Source: JADKBO01 sp037968395
GTDB lineage: Bacteria; Bacteroidota; Bacteroidia; Chitinophagales; Saprospiraceae
Length of the DNA: 25,071 nt
Assembly (NCBI GenBank): GCA_037968395.1
Contig: JBBKVK010000174.1
Location: 1-25,071, forward strand
Direction: 5' to 3'
In this document: in pieces, positions 24,534-25,071 of the stretch
How positions within the stretch are numbered: the first letter of the stretch is position 1
How the letters are laid out: every line of letters begins with the position of its first letter
Notes under the pieces: model-generated
What the model was told of the DNA's origin: nothing
Seen by the model: the letters and a program-made list of their open reading frames with translations, nothing else
Database searches by the model: none
Made by a program: the position numbers and the translations under genes

Positions 24534-24808
24534 TGTATAGATTAAAATTCACTCCAGATGCTCTAAAAGATATACAACGTCATAAGAAATCTGGAGATAA
24601 AAAGCTACTACAAAAGATACAGATATTACTGTAAGAACTTAGGATACATCCTAAAACTGGAACTGGGCAACCAGAACAACTAAAGCATGATTTGGAAGGT
24701 TATTATTTGAGAAGGATTAATAGAAAACATCGATTGGTTTATGAGATTCAAGATGAAATTATCACGGTTGTGATTTTGACTGCTTACGCTCATTATGGAG
24801 ACAAATAA
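24530..24808 (+). pseudogene. YoeB/Txe-type mRNA interferase toxin with in-frame ochre stop
   Basis: The frame from ATG 24530 to TAA 24806-24808 has 92 codons and reads as a YoeB toxin. It begins MMYRLKFTPDALKDIQRHKKSG, and later has GTGQPEQLKHDLEGYYLRRIN, HRLVYEIQDE and the C-terminal AYAHYGDK. The residues matching the YoeB catalytic Glu, Arg, His and Tyr are all present. Codon 35 is TAA (24632-24634), where the family normally has a Glu or similar in LLEELR, so one substitution explains it. As read, the product is 34 residues and inactive. A sequencing error or a very recent mutation is possible because the rest has not decayed. Confidence 0.87.
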
Positions 24809-24826
24809 TACCCAGCTATTTTGACC

Positions 24827-24850
24827 TGTCTCGTTATCTCTCTCGAGACA
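24827..24850 (+). terminator. hairpin after toxin gene, possible terminator
   Basis: TGTCTCG (24827-24833) and CGAGACA (24844-24850) form a perfect 7-base stem with a 10-base loop, 18 bases after the toxin frame. A T-run is missing, so termination strength is doubtful. Confidence 0.4.
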
Positions 24851-24997
24851 AGTGCAACTTAAAATCGATATTAGTAAACCTGCAAAAAACCAAAATAATC
24901 CAAAAAATAAATGTTAATTAGATTGAAGCTCACTGTAGGTCGATAATACTCATCAGCAATAGATTCAAGATGCCGCGTAATGGCGTTTGTCAACCAC

Positions 24998-25071
24998 ACA
25001 TTACCCAAGCCAAACAAACCTTCTTAACCAAAGTAACCCATCAAAACCAATCTCGAAGCTCCCAACATTGA
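24998..25071 (+). repeat. direct repeat copy B (degenerate HMA-fragment tail)
   Basis: This is the second copy of the 73-base repeat at 23792-23864. An extra C disrupts the frame that copy A keeps open. Without it, the copy would read TKVTIKTNLEAPNID, matching TKVTIKANLAAPNID in copy A. The window ends exactly at the end of the match, so the repeat may continue. Confidence 0.85.

Overview
This AT-rich window comes from a Bacteroidota bacterium. The evidence is a type IX secretion (T9SS) C-terminal sorting domain on one exported protein, three Bacteroidota-type TAnnTTTG promoter boxes, weak or absent Shine-Dalgarno sequences, and families largely confined to that phylum (HYC_CC_PP, DUF3347, long CusA permeases). 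The class cannot be fixed from the sequence. No rRNA, tRNA, CRISPR array or intact transposase was found.

Layout. 1-885: a possible tiny basic ORF, a DUF2147 protein and a small two-helix membrane protein, closed by a terminator. 1002-3997 (minus strand): a signalling operon with a GAF histidine kinase, a CHASE3 histidine kinase and a single-domain CheY-like receiver, with no DNA-binding output domain. 4333-23614 (plus strand): about 19 kb of transition-metal, mainly copper, handling in three blocks. Block 1 (4333-7952) has a Cys-rich HYC_CC_PP protein, an MbnP-like copper protein with a T9SS tail, an MbnH/MauG-like dihaem peroxidase lipoprotein, and an AraC regulator with a metal-binding-like N-terminus. 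Block 2 (8027-17022) has a second HYC_CC_PP protein and a CusA/TolC/CusB tripartite exporter. A frameshifted four-helix-bundle gene sits inside this exporter operon, and a beta-propeller lipoprotein with a CxCC motif ends it. Block 3 (17225-23614) has a His-rich small exported protein and a second tripartite RND exporter (adaptor, TolC, CzcA-like pump).

How the genes fit together. Each block opens with a small exported Cys- or His-rich protein whose start codon lies only 4-6 bases after a TAnnTTTG box, which suggests co-regulated and nearly leaderless transcripts. The two RND systems differ in pump type: the first is Met-rich and CusA-like, the second lacks the equivalent Met. They may therefore export different metals, or the same metal in different conditions. 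The MbnP/MbnH pair would make a protein copper site using oxidised tryptophan at the cell surface. The HMA-AraC protein is a plausible cytoplasmic metal sensor for the cluster.

23615-25071 is decayed accessory DNA. It holds a truncated HMA (CopZ/CopA-like) start and a second degenerate copy of its tail 1.2 kb downstream. Between them is a YefM/Phd-YoeB type toxin-antitoxin module whose antitoxin is intact and whose toxin has an in-frame ochre stop.
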